From contig NZ_JAWDKD010000018.1 in the NCBI RefSeq assembly GCF_032714475.1, positions 1-64,000 of the forward strand: a DNA stretch of 64,000 nt, written 5' to 3'. The notes below the pieces were generated by a model. That model worked only from the letters and a program-made list of their open reading frames with translations. It did no database searches and was not told where the DNA came from. This stretch comes from Methanolapillus africanus. Lineage in GTDB: Archaea > Halobacteriota > Methanosarcinia > Methanosarcinales > Methanosarcinaceae. The position numbers and the translations under genes were made by a program. How positions within the stretch are numbered: position 1 is the first letter of the stretch; each line of letters begins with the position of its first letter. This document shows, one piece after another, positions 26,527 to 35,230 of the stretch.

Positions 26527-26689
26527 AAATATCATTCCGAATTTATCTATTAAAAATTATGGTGACGGAAATCATAAATTGATATTTTTCAGCTTTCAGT
26601 TCACTATTTCAGTTTTCAGTTTCAGTTTTAGTTTCAGTTTTAGTTTCTGTTTTTCCGTTCTTTATTTTTCATTTCTTTTCCATGAAAGC

Positions 26690-27300
26690 CGTCCAGCTTA
26701 AACAGACGCGTTTCGCGTCTGTTTAAGCGGATTATTTTAACAAGATAGATTGGAAATACAAACAATAGGTGCAAATTGGATCAGGAAATATGTGTATTGT
26801 TGGAAACAGCAGGTGCAAACTGCAATCTAAAAACAGTCAACTGTAGGTGCAAATTGGAATTTTAAAATAGTGAACTGCAGCTGTAAACTGAAATCTAAAA
26901 ATAGTAAACTGCAGATGCGAACTGAAATCTAAAAATAGTCACCTGTGGGTGCAATCTGCTACTGAAAATGTATCTTACTAATGGGATTCCGCAAAATACA
27001 GACGCAAAGCGTCTGATTTTGCGGGTTGGTTTGCACGGGAAGTTTGAACAAGCAACACCAAACTTTACGCGAAGGGAGCCGTTCACGCAGCGAATTTTTA
27101 GAATCAGACTCCCACCGCTTTTGAAAAATTCCTAGCGAAGCGACGGAATTTTTGCGTCAGAATTTGCGGGATGGTTTGCTTGATTTTGAAAAAAAATTAT
27201 GGGGCGGTTCTTTTGATTCAAAATAAATGGAAGAACAATTTCTAAAAACGCAAAATAAAAATGGTCGCTATAACGCGCGCGCAGCCGCTCGCCAAAAAAA
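26690..27300 (-). repeat. Composite intergenic repeat island before aroQ
   Basis: There is no gene between 26527 and 27353. The stretch holds hairpin 26696-26728 (GCTTAAACAGACGCG arms, loop TTT), a tandem array 26755-26985, inverted hairpin 26989-27024 (CAGACGC-AAA-GCGTCTG) with the tail GGTTGGTTTGC, the 90-bp structured repeat copy 2 (27068-27156), and the GC-rich motif at 27263-27300 (minus orientation) adjoining the aroQ 3' end. Confidence 0.8.
27068..27156 (+). repeat. 90-bp structured repeat, copy 2
   Basis: GCGAAGGGAGCC, GTTCACGCAGCGAAT (inner stem partly decayed), CTCCC closing the outer stem, and AAAAATTCC/GGAATTTTT. It is about 85 percent alike to the copy at 549-640 by eye. Confidence 0.7.
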
Positions 27301-27353
27301 GAAACAAAAAAGGGAAATAAATAAAAAAATGAATGAATACAAAGACAACGCCA

Positions 27354-27644
27354 TTAAATGACGTTCATATGTCCGCTGTATTCGTTTTGTTTTTCAATGC
27401 TCATTTGAATCAAAATCTCAAAGATTTGCCGGACGGAGTCGACGTCCAGATTTTTTTCAACAGCAAGGCTGGAGGCCCGGTCGAGCACTTTTTGCATTTG
27501 CTCTTCATCTCGAATCGGCTTGTTCATTTCTTTTTTGGACGACAGAATCTCGCTGGCCAAATTTGTTCTCATTTCAATTAAATCCATGATCTCTCGGTCA
27601 ATGAGTCTCATCTTTTCTCGGGTTGCCTCTAATTTACCGGTCAT
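27354..27644 (-). CDS. aroQ: Chorismate mutase (AroQ type)
   Basis: Converts chorismate to prephenate on the way to phenylalanine and tyrosine. The 96 residues form the all-helical AroQ fold: LEATREKMRLIDREIMDLIE with the conserved Arg and the R-x-x-I-D pattern, then MRTNLASEILSSKKEMNKPI with Lys, and RDEEQMQKVLDRASS. ATG 27644 follows GAGGTGA; the longer frame to 27680 is rejected. The length is right for a free-standing enzyme. Confidence 0.9.
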   Translation of the reverse strand: MTGKLEATREKMRLIDREIMDLIEMRTNLASEILSSKKEMNKPIRDEEQMQKVLDRASSLAVEKNLDVDSVRQIFEILIQMSIEKQNEYSGHMNVI

Positions 27645-27890
27645 TTCGGTCACCTCACATACATTTGAATATTGAATCATTCATCACAAAATGCGGTCAA
27701 GCATGGCTTAAGAGCCGCAAATGTACCATTACTATAATCCGCTTATTATATATAGTTTCATTCGAGATGTTTGCCCGTTCTACTGTTTCATAAAACGGCT
27801 GTGTGTCTTTAAATATATTTTTAATGACTGAATGAAATGTCATGAAATTTATAAATACTAGGTCTAACATTTTTGCTTATCTATATTTCC

Positions 27891-27910
27891 CTTCCGAAAT
27901 ATATATACAC
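27891..27910 (+). promoter_or_regulatory. TATA-like promoter of the Era-like GTPase operon
   Basis: GAAATATATATACACAAT lies about 90 bases before the ATG at 27999. The rest of 27645-27998 is AT-rich and shows no gene. Confidence 0.45.
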
Positions 27911-27998
27911 AATTTCAATTCAAGAGCGATAGTTCTAAATTCGCCATTTATTTGTTTATTAGTAGAGTCTAGTCTATTTTCCCGTTTGGAGGAAAAAC

Positions 27999-28646
27999 AT
28001 GAGTGTCGTTAACAGCGTCAAAAATAGATTTTCAAAATTTTTCGGTAAATTATTCAAGAAGAAAAATGCCTGCATCGGTATCTATGGTCCGCCGAATGCC
28101 GGAAAGACCACATTGGCGAACCGCATTGTGAAAGATTGGAGAGACGAAAGCTCCGAAGAACCGCTCGGTTCCGTTTCTCACATTGCGCACGAAACCCGTA
28201 AAGCGCAGCGCCACCACAAGCTGGAAATCGAATCCAAGGGCAACAAAATCTGTCTCGACGTCGTCGACACGCCGGGATTGGCCACCAAAATCGACTTCCA
28301 CGACTTCATGAAAGAAGGCATGGGCGAAAAAGAATCCAAACAACGCTCCAAAGAAGCGACAGAAGGCGTTATCGAGTCCGTCAAATGGCTGGACGATTTG
28401 GACGGCGTCATTCTGGTGATGGACGCGACGGAAAACCCGTACACCCAAGTCAACGTGACCGTGATCGGCAACATGGAAGCCCGAAAGCTCCCCTTGCTGA
28501 TCGTCGCCAACAAAATCGATTTGCCGACTTCGGATCCGGACGCCATCCGGGAAGCTTTCCCGCAGCACCCGTTCATCGCGATTTCCGCGCTTGACGGCAC
28601 CAACATGGAAACGTTTTACGAAGCGGTTGCCAAACAATTCGGGTGA
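27999..28646 (+). CDS. Era-like GTP-binding protein
   Basis: A 215-residue TRAFAC-class GTPase found in euryarchaea. The motifs are G1 IYGPPNAGKTTLANR, G3 VVDTPGLATK, G4 IVANKIDLPTSD and G5 AISALDGTN. A basic N-terminus (KNRFSKFFGKLFKKKNA) may bind membrane or nucleic acid. There is no KH domain, so it is not a true Era. It is paired with DUF2073 downstream, an arrangement conserved in archaea; a role in RNA or ribosome metabolism is assumed. The start follows GGAGG. Confidence 0.92.
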   Translation: MSVVNSVKNRFSKFFGKLFKKKNACIGIYGPPNAGKTTLANRIVKDWRDESSEEPLGSVSHIAHETRKAQRHHKLEIESKGNKICLDVVDTPGLATKIDFHDFMKEGMGEKESKQRSKEATEGVIESVKWLDDLDGVILVMDATENPYTQVNVTVIGNMEARKLPLLIVANKIDLPTSDPDAIREAFPQHPFIAISALDGTNMETFYEAVAKQFG

Positions 28647-28651
28647 TTCAC

Positions 28652-29008
28652 ATGAGCGATATTCAGTTAGATTTGGTTTCCGACGCCAAATTATCCAAAA
28701 TGGGTTCCACCGAAAAGGTGCGCTACATCATCGATGAAGTCCGCAAAGGCAAAATCATGGTGCTTGAAAAAGGACTCGATCCGATGGAAGAAGCAAAATT
28801 GATCGAAATGACCATGAGCGAAATCCACGACGATTTCGTCGGTCTTGAAATCGAAAGCTACCCCCGCGAAAACAACGCGTCGTTTTTGGGCAAATTACTC
28901 AAAAAAGATTCCGGCCAGCAAAAATTGACCGTCATCGGACCGGCCAACCAATTAAAAACGCTCCGGAAGGACAATTCTTTAATCAGCACTTTGGTGTCGA
29001 CAAAATAA
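28652..29008 (+). CDS. DUF2073 family protein
   Basis: A 118-residue archaeal protein that almost always follows the Era-like GTPase. Recognised from SDIQLDLVSDAKLSKMGSTE, VRYIIDEVRKGKIMVLEKGL and IGPANQLKTLRKDNSLISTL. Its function is unknown. ATG 28652 follows GGGTGATTCAC that overlaps the GTPase end; the ATG at 28643 lies inside the GTPase gene. A terminator hairpin overlaps the stop codon. Confidence 0.9.
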   Translation: MSDIQLDLVSDAKLSKMGSTEKVRYIIDEVRKGKIMVLEKGLDPMEEAKLIEMTMSEIHDDFVGLEIESYPRENNASFLGKLLKKDSGQQKLTVIGPANQLKTLRKDNSLISTLVSTK

Positions 29009-29040
29009 TGCGTTTCCCGCATTATTTTATTTTCTTTTTT
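29004..29040 (+). terminator. Hairpin terminator of the GTPase-DUF2073 operon
   Basis: AATAATGCG and CGCATTATT arms with a five-base loop, then TTATTTTCTTTTTT. The left arm overlaps the DUF2073 stop. Confidence 0.75.
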
Positions 29041-29290
29041 ATTTATCTTCTTTCTGTTTTTTGTTCATCATTTATGTTTGGATACTCATAATAGTCGGTT
29101 TTGTTCTATATTACCATCTGCAAATCTATGATTTTTTATTTTTATGGTATTTTATTCCGTTTTTATTATGATTATATTTAGGAAAATTTTTAAATCTGGG
29201 TGTTCTATTTGATGGTATCCGAATGCAAAAATTATAATTATTATTCAGTTAGTATCTCTTCGCGTATTGTTTTTGACAAGCCTTTGTTGG

Positions 29291-29815
29291 ATGGTGTTTT
29301 ATTTGTTGCAAAAAGACTTTCAATCTCCGGAAAAAATCGATGCCAAAATTCCGGGAATCAACCCGCAGAATTTGGTTTCTTTTGAAATGGGCAATGAAAA
29401 TATCACACTGGTTTGTACTTACGGCAAAATTTCCATGGCGCTGAACCGTCAAGTCACCGACTACTCGATCGGAAAAATCCTCAAAAGCATTTCCGTCATC
29501 GACAACTCCACGTCGCACGAAATGGAAATCTTATGCGATTTTGACGATATTCCGATGTATCAGACCATGGGCTACACATTGGTCACTTACGGGCGCCATA
29601 ACGGAAAATACCGCGTGACTTTTAACATTCCGTTCTCGTCCGAAAAAGCGCTTTACAATTTAACCGTCTCTTTTTTTAAAGAACTCGATAAGCAAAAAAC
29701 GCTCAAAAAAGACTTCTACTGGAACGGCAAAGACAACGATATCCTCAAGCTTTTTTTTGAATTAAAGGATATGGAAAACTGGAACGTCAAAACCGTTAAA
29801 AACAAAGAACAATAA
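29291..29815 (+). CDS. Unknown protein, possibly frameshifted at its N-terminus
   Basis: At least 174 residues, rich in beta-strand-like segments (LVSFEMGNENITLVCTYGKI, RQVTDYSIGKILKSISVIDN, YQTMGYTLVTYGRHNGKYRV). I do not recognise it. The start is unclear. Frame +1 from ATG 29212, preceded by GGGTG, gives a plausible N-terminus (VSISSRIVFDKPLLDGVLFV) that would join the main frame if one A were dropped from the AAAAA run at about 29314. Otherwise the gene may start at ATG 29291 or TTG 29267. Confidence 0.6.
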   Translation: MVFYLLQKDFQSPEKIDAKIPGINPQNLVSFEMGNENITLVCTYGKISMALNRQVTDYSIGKILKSISVIDNSTSHEMEILCDFDDIPMYQTMGYTLVTYGRHNGKYRVTFNIPFSSEKALYNLTVSFFKELDKQKTLKKDFYWNGKDNDILKLFFELKDMENWNVKTVKNKEQ

Positions 29816-30125
29816 TGGAAGGCCTTAACAAAGTGTGGCCGCATTGGTTCGGATCCGTTTTTCCTGTTTTTTGTGTAAAATCGTTATAAATCAATCTTTA
29901 ATTCGATGTAAAACCATGTCAATTTTTTTTAAATTTTCCGGTTGTTCCGTCGAACCGGTTAAAAAATTTCGTCGACACAAATCTTTTTTTATTTGATAAT
30001 TATGTGTCTCTTGATTCTATTTTTGAAAATGCCCGCGCCTTCATTTTTAATATATATTTATCATTATAAATTCTATCCGAATCCGTCCATTCAACACGTT
30101 TTATAATTACGATTAATGGAAAACG

Positions 30126-30133
30126 TTTATATA
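30126..30133 (+). promoter_or_regulatory. TATA box of the vho operon
   Basis: TTTATATA lies about 65 bases before the vhoG ATG, implying a leader near 40 bases. The region 29816-30125 is AT-rich with one small CCGGTT/AACCGG hairpin at 29938-29958 and no gene. Confidence 0.5.
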
Positions 30134-30194
30134 CAGCATGTAGGATATAGTCTCAGGCTACTATTAATTAATGTTTACAGTAGAGGGTTTTCAA

Positions 30195-31340
30195 ATGGCT
30201 AGTGAAAAATTAAATATCATTGATCAATTCAAAAATCTTGATGTCCTCAAGATGGACCGCCGCACGTTTTTAAAGGCGGTCGCGGCCCTCGGAGCAACAA
30301 GCTTTGTTTCGGTTTACGGATCTCAACTTGCAGACGCAATTTCGTTCTCTGAAACAAAAGTGTTGTGGCTTCATGGCGCCGAATGTACCGGCTGTTCAGA
30401 ATCTGCGCTCAACGGTGAAAAACCGGAATTCGCAGACGCGCTTCGCCAACTGAACATCAGCTTGACCTACCACGAAACGCTTTTGGCGCAGCAGGGTATT
30501 TTCAACGACGGCGAACTTGTGAACACACAAGACTTAAACGCCGAAATTCTTCTCCACAACTTGATTGAAGCCGGCAACTACATCCTTGTCGTTGAAGGAT
30601 CAATCGGAAACGGTCCCGACGGAACCGGAAAAATCTGCATGTACGGCGGAAACACTTTCAAATCCGTGTTCGAACACGCGGCGAAGAACGCAAACGCCAT
30701 CATCGCGATGGGAACCTGCGCCACCTACGGCGGAATTACCGTCACCGACGGCGCCACCAAAGACTACTGCGACTTCAAAGGCGTTATGCAAACCGAGTCC
30801 GACAGAAACGGTGGCATGCTCCAACTTCTCGGCATCAACAAGCCCTGCATTAACTTGCCCGGCTGCCCGGCCCACCCCGACTGGTTCTTCTTGACCGTTG
30901 CGGGACTTTTACTCAACAAATTCAGTTTGACCGACACCAGCTGGCTTGACGCCGACGGCAGACCGAAAGTCTTCTATCCGCCCAACGCTGTTTTGCACGA
31001 CAACTGCCCGCGCCGCGGATACTATGACAGAGGCGTTCTCGACAAAGACATCGCACAAGGCGGCTGTCTCTGGAAAATCGGCTGCAAGGCCCCGTACGTT
31101 CACGCAGACTGCGCTCTCCGCAAGTGGAACGACGGCACCAGCTTGTGTATGCAAGCCGGCGGTCCCTGCATTGCTTGTGTCGAACCCATCTTCCCGAACG
31201 GATCCATGCCTTTCTATGAAGAAAAAGAAAGCACCGAAATCTTATTCGGCGTCAACATGGGAATGGTCGCAGCGGCCGTCATCGGTATCGCTGTTGTTGC
31301 AGCCGGCGTTCACGCTGTCCGCAGAATGAAGAAGGAGTGA
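30195..31340 (+). CDS. vhoG: Methanophenazine-reducing hydrogenase small subunit
   Basis: Electron-transfer subunit of the membrane-bound [NiFe] hydrogenase Vho, which oxidises hydrogen outside the membrane and passes electrons to cytochrome b. About 381 residues: a twin-arginine signal (DRRTFLKAVAALGATSFVSV, residues 21-40), then the Fe-S cysteine motifs AECTGCSES, GTCATYGG, NLPGCPAHPDW, HDNCPRRGYY, GCKAPYVHADC and GGPCIACVEP. A C-terminal membrane anchor (AAAVIGIAVVAAGVHAV) ends in basic residues. ATG 30195 follows GAGGG; an ATG at 30171 would add eight residues. vhoA starts six bases after the stop. Confidence 0.96.
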   Translation: MASEKLNIIDQFKNLDVLKMDRRTFLKAVAALGATSFVSVYGSQLADAISFSETKVLWLHGAECTGCSESALNGEKPEFADALRQLNISLTYHETLLAQQGIFNDGELVNTQDLNAEILLHNLIEAGNYILVVEGSIGNGPDGTGKICMYGGNTFKSVFEHAAKNANAIIAMGTCATYGGITVTDGATKDYCDFKGVMQTESDRNGGMLQLLGINKPCINLPGCPAHPDWFFLTVAGLLLNKFSLTDTSWLDADGRPKVFYPPNAVLHDNCPRRGYYDRGVLDKDIAQGGCLWKIGCKAPYVHADCALRKWNDGTSLCMQAGGPCIACVEPIFPNGSMPFYEEKESTEILFGVNMGMVAAAVIGIAVVAAGVHAVRRMKKE

Positions 31341-31346
31341 TGAAAA

Positions 31347-33143
31347 ATGGTAAAAGTTACAGTTGACCCGTTAACCAGAATCGAAGGACACATGCGCGTG
31401 TCTGCCGAAGTCGACAGCAAAGGATATGTTTCATACGCACAAAGCGGCGGTATGCTTTTCAGAGGATTCGAAAGAATGCTCCAAGATAAAGACCCGAGAG
31501 ACGCTTCCCTTCACGTTGCCAGAATTTGCGGTGTTTGTCCGATTTCCCACTCCATGACCGCGACCAATGCGCTCGATGACCTTTACGGCGTTGCCGAAAG
31601 CATCCCGCAAAACGCGCTCGCCGTCAGAAACTTCATCCAGGCTGCCAACATGATTGCCAGCCACGCGACGCACATCTACATTTTATTCGGTCCCGACTTG
31701 GCCAACCCGAGATATAGAGACGTTTTAACCAGCTCCCAGTTGGGTCTCGGCGCGACCGGACAATCCGTCTGGGGCGAATTGGTCGGCCGTTTTGCACCGA
31801 TCAGCTACACCATCGACGGAAAACCGATTCCGGTCGGAAGCAGCTACATCAATGCGATCCCGGAAAAGAAAAGACTCCAGGAAGCCATCGCTCTCTTCGG
31901 CGGTAAAATGCCCCACCAGGCCGTTACCCGTGCCGGCGGTGTCACATGCACCCCGGACGCCGGCGATATCACAAAAGCCGCAGCGATTTACTTAAAGGTC
32001 ATGGACTTCGTCAACAACTACACCCTTGGTGTTCCGGTTGACCAGTGGGTGGCCAACACAGCGAAAGCAAGCTCCCCGGCCGCAGCCGTTAAGTTCGTCG
32101 TCGACCACTTATCCGGCTTGGTCAACAAGACCAAAAACAATGACTTCTCCAGAGCCAACGGCTGGAAAGACGTCGAACTCTTCGCAGCGTTCGGTTCCGA
32201 ACTTGTCGGTGAGAAGCTCCTCGGTCTTCCGGTCAGCTTAAGACTCGACAAACTCGGCGGCTACACCAACCCGAACACAATCAGCTTCCTCTCTTATGGT
32301 TCTTACTACAAGGGAGACCAAGACGGCTACTCTCCGGAAAGCAAAGCCGGCGAGCGTTTCATGACCTCCGGTGTTATGTCCGGCAGCTTGAAATATGAAG
32401 AACTCGACCCGTCCAAGATTACCGAAAGCATCCAGTGCGCCTTCTACGAAGACGACGTTGTTTCCAGACACCCGTACGACGGAACCACTGTTCCGGTGTC
32501 CGACGCGAACCAAATTAACTATGAAGGTCCGGTTGACTCCAAATACAGCTGGCTCAAAGCACCGCGCTACAACGGTGTTCCGGCCGAAGTCGGTCCGCTG
32601 GCCCGCTTGATCGTCGCTCAAGACCCGCTTATCATGGGACTCGCCCAAGCCTTCGTTGACGCAGGCATGTCTCCGGCAAACGTTTACACCAGAGTGCTTG
32701 CCCGCATGCACGAAACCGCCATCTTGGCCGACCAAATCGTCAACTGGCTCAACGCTATCGACCCCGCAGACCGCAAGTTCTCCGTTCCGCTCGACTTCAA
32801 AGCCGCCAAAGACGGCCAAGGCATGGGACTCTGGGAAGCTCCGCGCGGCGCGCTCGGCCACTGGGTCAGCACCAACAGCTCCGGTAAAGTTAAAAACTAC
32901 CAAGCCATCGTGCCGAGTACCTGGAACTTGTGTCCGAGAGACGAAAACGGAATTCCGAGCCCGGTTGAGCAAGCGCTCGTCGGAAACGCGGTTTCCGGTA
33001 TCGACAACGTTCTTGGCGCTGACTTCACGAACCCCATCGCGCTTATGCACGTTGGCCGTTCCTATGACCCGTGTATCGCTTGTGCGATTCACACCATTGA
33101 CGCAACCGGCAAGAACGCTCCGAGAAACTACGAGTTGTTCTGA
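31347..33143 (+). CDS. vhoA: Methanophenazine-reducing hydrogenase large subunit
   Basis: Catalytic [NiFe] subunit, 598 residues. Nickel ligands are in RICGVCPISH (residues 59-68) and in DPCIACAIH near residues 574-582. Sixteen residues follow the final His (TIDATGKNAPRNYELF), a C-terminal tail that a maturation protease must remove. The TRIEGHMR motif near the N-terminus is also typical. It is transported with VhoG by the Tat route. The maturation protease gene (vhtD type) is not beside it here, as in the vhoGAC arrangement of Methanosarcina mazei, so it must be elsewhere. Confidence 0.97.
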   Translation: MVKVTVDPLTRIEGHMRVSAEVDSKGYVSYAQSGGMLFRGFERMLQDKDPRDASLHVARICGVCPISHSMTATNALDDLYGVAESIPQNALAVRNFIQAANMIASHATHIYILFGPDLANPRYRDVLTSSQLGLGATGQSVWGELVGRFAPISYTIDGKPIPVGSSYINAIPEKKRLQEAIALFGGKMPHQAVTRAGGVTCTPDAGDITKAAAIYLKVMDFVNNYTLGVPVDQWVANTAKASSPAAAVKFVVDHLSGLVNKTKNNDFSRANGWKDVELFAAFGSELVGEKLLGLPVSLRLDKLGGYTNPNTISFLSYGSYYKGDQDGYSPESKAGERFMTSGVMSGSLKYEELDPSKITESIQCAFYEDDVVSRHPYDGTTVPVSDANQINYEGPVDSKYSWLKAPRYNGVPAEVGPLARLIVAQDPLIMGLAQAFVDAGMSPANVYTRVLARMHETAILADQIVNWLNAIDPADRKFSVPLDFKAAKDGQGMGLWEAPRGALGHWVSTNSSGKVKNYQAIVPSTWNLCPRDENGIPSPVEQALVGNAVSGIDNVLGADFTNPIALMHVGRSYDPCIACAIHTIDATGKNAPRNYELF

Positions 33144-33156
33144 GGGGGTTATGTAA

Positions 33157-33963
33157 ATGACCGAAAATGTAAAGGACAACAAAACAAATTCCGCCAAGAA
33201 AGTTCAGGCAACCGCTGATGAGAAGGCAACGGTTCAACGTTACAACTGGGTTGAACGCTGGACGCACACGTTCCACGCCATCGCTATGCTGGTTCTTCTC
33301 TTCACCGGTTTTGCGATCTACTTCCGCTGGGACTTTGTGACGTTCCACAACGCACGCGCCTGGCACATGATCGCCGTTCCGGTTTTGATTGTGACCAACT
33401 GGTTCTTGGTGCCGTACGGGATCTTCTCTGAAGGATACGCCGAAGGCGGCATTAAGGGCGTTGTCAGCCACTTTAAGAACGGGTACATCTTTGGAAAAGA
33501 TGACTACTTGCGCTTGAAGGGTATGATTCTCAACTTCTTCGGAAAGCAAGCTGAATACCCGCCGTTTACCGTCTATGACAAGAAAACCGGCCACTATGTG
33601 ACGAAACTTCACCCGATGTTTAAGATCTTGATCGTTCTGGAAGGAATGTGTATCTTCTTGATCTTCATCACCGGTATCGTTCTCTACAAAGTGGATTGGT
33701 CTCTCCTCGGTCTCCCGATCGCGGAATGGATCACCTGGATCTTCAACTGGATCGGTCAATGGTTCAACATGAACGGCCTCGAACTCATCCGCTGGGTCCA
33801 CCTCGCTTTGACGTACTTCTTCGTCTTTGAATTGATCGTCCACGTCTTTATCTTGGAATTCGATCCCAAGGTTTTCAAGTACTGGAAATCCATTTTCATC
33901 AACGGAAAAGAAGACCTCGACGGACCTGTTGTGGAAGTTGTTGAAGACGCTCACCACAAGTGA
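33157..33963 (+). CDS. vhoC: Hydrogenase cytochrome b subunit
   Basis: Membrane dihaem cytochrome b (268 residues) that takes electrons from VhoGA and reduces methanophenazine. At least four membrane helices are visible (AIAMLVLLFTGFAIYF, WHMIAVPVLIVTNWFLV, ILIVLEGMCIFLIFITGIVL, WVHLALTYFFVFELIVHVFI). Histidines in RWTHTFHAIAM, ARAWHMIAV and RWVHLALTYFF are the likely haem ligands. The gene completes the vhoGAC operon and is followed by a hairpin terminator. Its presence identifies the organism as a cytochrome-containing methanogen. Confidence 0.95.
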   Translation: MTENVKDNKTNSAKKVQATADEKATVQRYNWVERWTHTFHAIAMLVLLFTGFAIYFRWDFVTFHNARAWHMIAVPVLIVTNWFLVPYGIFSEGYAEGGIKGVVSHFKNGYIFGKDDYLRLKGMILNFFGKQAEYPPFTVYDKKTGHYVTKLHPMFKILIVLEGMCIFLIFITGIVLYKVDWSLLGLPIAEWITWIFNWIGQWFNMNGLELIRWVHLALTYFFVFELIVHVFILEFDPKVFKYWKSIFINGKEDLDGPVVEVVEDAHHK

Positions 33964-33975
33964 TATTTAAAAAAG

Positions 33976-34016
33976 AGTTGAGTTGAAAAACTCAACTTTC
34001 TTTCTCTTTTTTTTTG
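33976..34016 (+). terminator. Hairpin terminator of vhoGAC
   Basis: AGTTGAGTT and AACTCAACT arms with a GAAA loop, followed by TTCTTTCTCTTTTTTTTT. Confidence 0.85.
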
Positions 34017-34071
34017 TTCATTTTCAGACTTGTGTTTTTGATTTTTTTGTTTTTTATTATTTGTTATCTGT

Positions 34072-34110
34072 TTTTTTGGCGGCGCCGTGCGCGCGCGTTA
34101 TAACGTCGGC
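34072..34110 (+). repeat. GC-rich 3'-end motif after vhoC
   Basis: TTTTTTTGGCGGCGCCGTG, then CGCGCGCGTTATAACGTCGG, oriented as vhoC. The stretch 34111-34318 that follows is AT-rich without further recognisable features. Confidence 0.7.
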
Positions 34111-34318
34111 TTTTTACAAATTGTCAAAAGTCGGGGCTGTTTTTTATAAATCGTCAAAAAGGGTCCGTTTTTTTAACCATCATTCAAAAATGATCTGTTT
34201 ATCATCTTCCATTTCGGTTCGAATATTTCAAAGGGTTTATTAATCTTTAATCGGATATTAGCTCTAATTTGTTTTTCATTGAGTGATATTTTTTTTATTT
34301 AATGGATATGTGATTTTT

Positions 34319-35131
34319 ATGGCAACGATGGGAATTTTAGCATGCAAGATGCTTCAAGATGAAATTGTTTACTTGATTCAGCAAAATCCGGACATTGAAT
34401 CGGTTTATGTCGTCACGAACGGCGAGCACATCGAGTTTGTTCACAAACTGCGGGACTGCAACATTGATTTTAAACCGGTTGACAGTGTTTCGGAACTTCC
34501 GGACATTGACAAATCTGCGGCTGATTCCGGCAAACTTTCGTTAGTGGTCTGGCAATTGGAACTTGGTCTCCACGAAACGCCGAAACGCTTGAAGGTGGAA
34601 GTTTATGACCGGCTGACCGAATTTTCAAAAAAGGCAGACGGTATTTTGCTTCTTTACGGGCTTTGCGGCAACGTTCTCGGCGACGTGGAAGAAGATTTCA
34701 AAGAAATCTGTCCGATTGTGATTCTTCGTGATCCGGATGGTAACATTGCGGACGACTGCATCGGGGCGACGCTGGGCAGCCGGAAAACATACGCCAATTT
34801 GCTCAAAAGCTTCGGCGGCGTCGGCACTTTTATTTTTACGCCTATGTATGAGGCGACGATCGATGAGTTTTTCCAATACAAGCGGATGAGCGCCGTTCAA
34901 AAGCTATCCGAGGAACAAATTATTGAAATGAACAAATTTATGTTTGAGGCGTCCAATTACAAACGGGTTGCCCGTTTAGAGACCGGGCTGACATACACGG
35001 GCGACACATCCGAGAACGTCAAACGGTTCGCCGAGATGTATAATTTTGAAATTTTCGAAATGAGCGGTGGTAATCAGAAAGTTTTTGACACTTGTTTCTT
35101 GAAATTAAAAAATATGATTGTATGTGTTTGA
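34319..35131 (+). CDS. DUF1638 protein, copy 1
   Basis: A 270-residue protein of the DUF1638 family. Shared landmarks with the next gene are GILACKMLQDEIV at the start, VVWQLELGLHETPKRLKVEV, LLYGLCGNVLGDVEEDF, IVILRDPDGNIADDCIGATL and GVGTFIFTPMY. Conserved cysteines occur in GLCGNVL, ICP and DDCIG. The family is abundant in Methanosarcina and in bacteria with corrinoid methyltransferase systems, by my recollection, and its function is not established. ATG 34319 begins the conserved region; the frame upstream is a weak hydrophobic leader. Confidence 0.85.
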   Translation: MATMGILACKMLQDEIVYLIQQNPDIESVYVVTNGEHIEFVHKLRDCNIDFKPVDSVSELPDIDKSAADSGKLSLVVWQLELGLHETPKRLKVEVYDRLTEFSKKADGILLLYGLCGNVLGDVEEDFKEICPIVILRDPDGNIADDCIGATLGSRKTYANLLKSFGGVGTFIFTPMYEATIDEFFQYKRMSAVQKLSEEQIIEMNKFMFEASNYKRVARLETGLTYTGDTSENVKRFAEMYNFEIFEMSGGNQKVFDTCFLKLKNMIVCV

Positions 35132-35230
35132 GGGGGATTTTTTGGTTGTATAGTTTGGTTGTATGGTTTGGTTGCCAATGTTTTGATTGTGATTACTTGA
35201 TGTCAATTTACAAAGGATATGAGTGATTTA

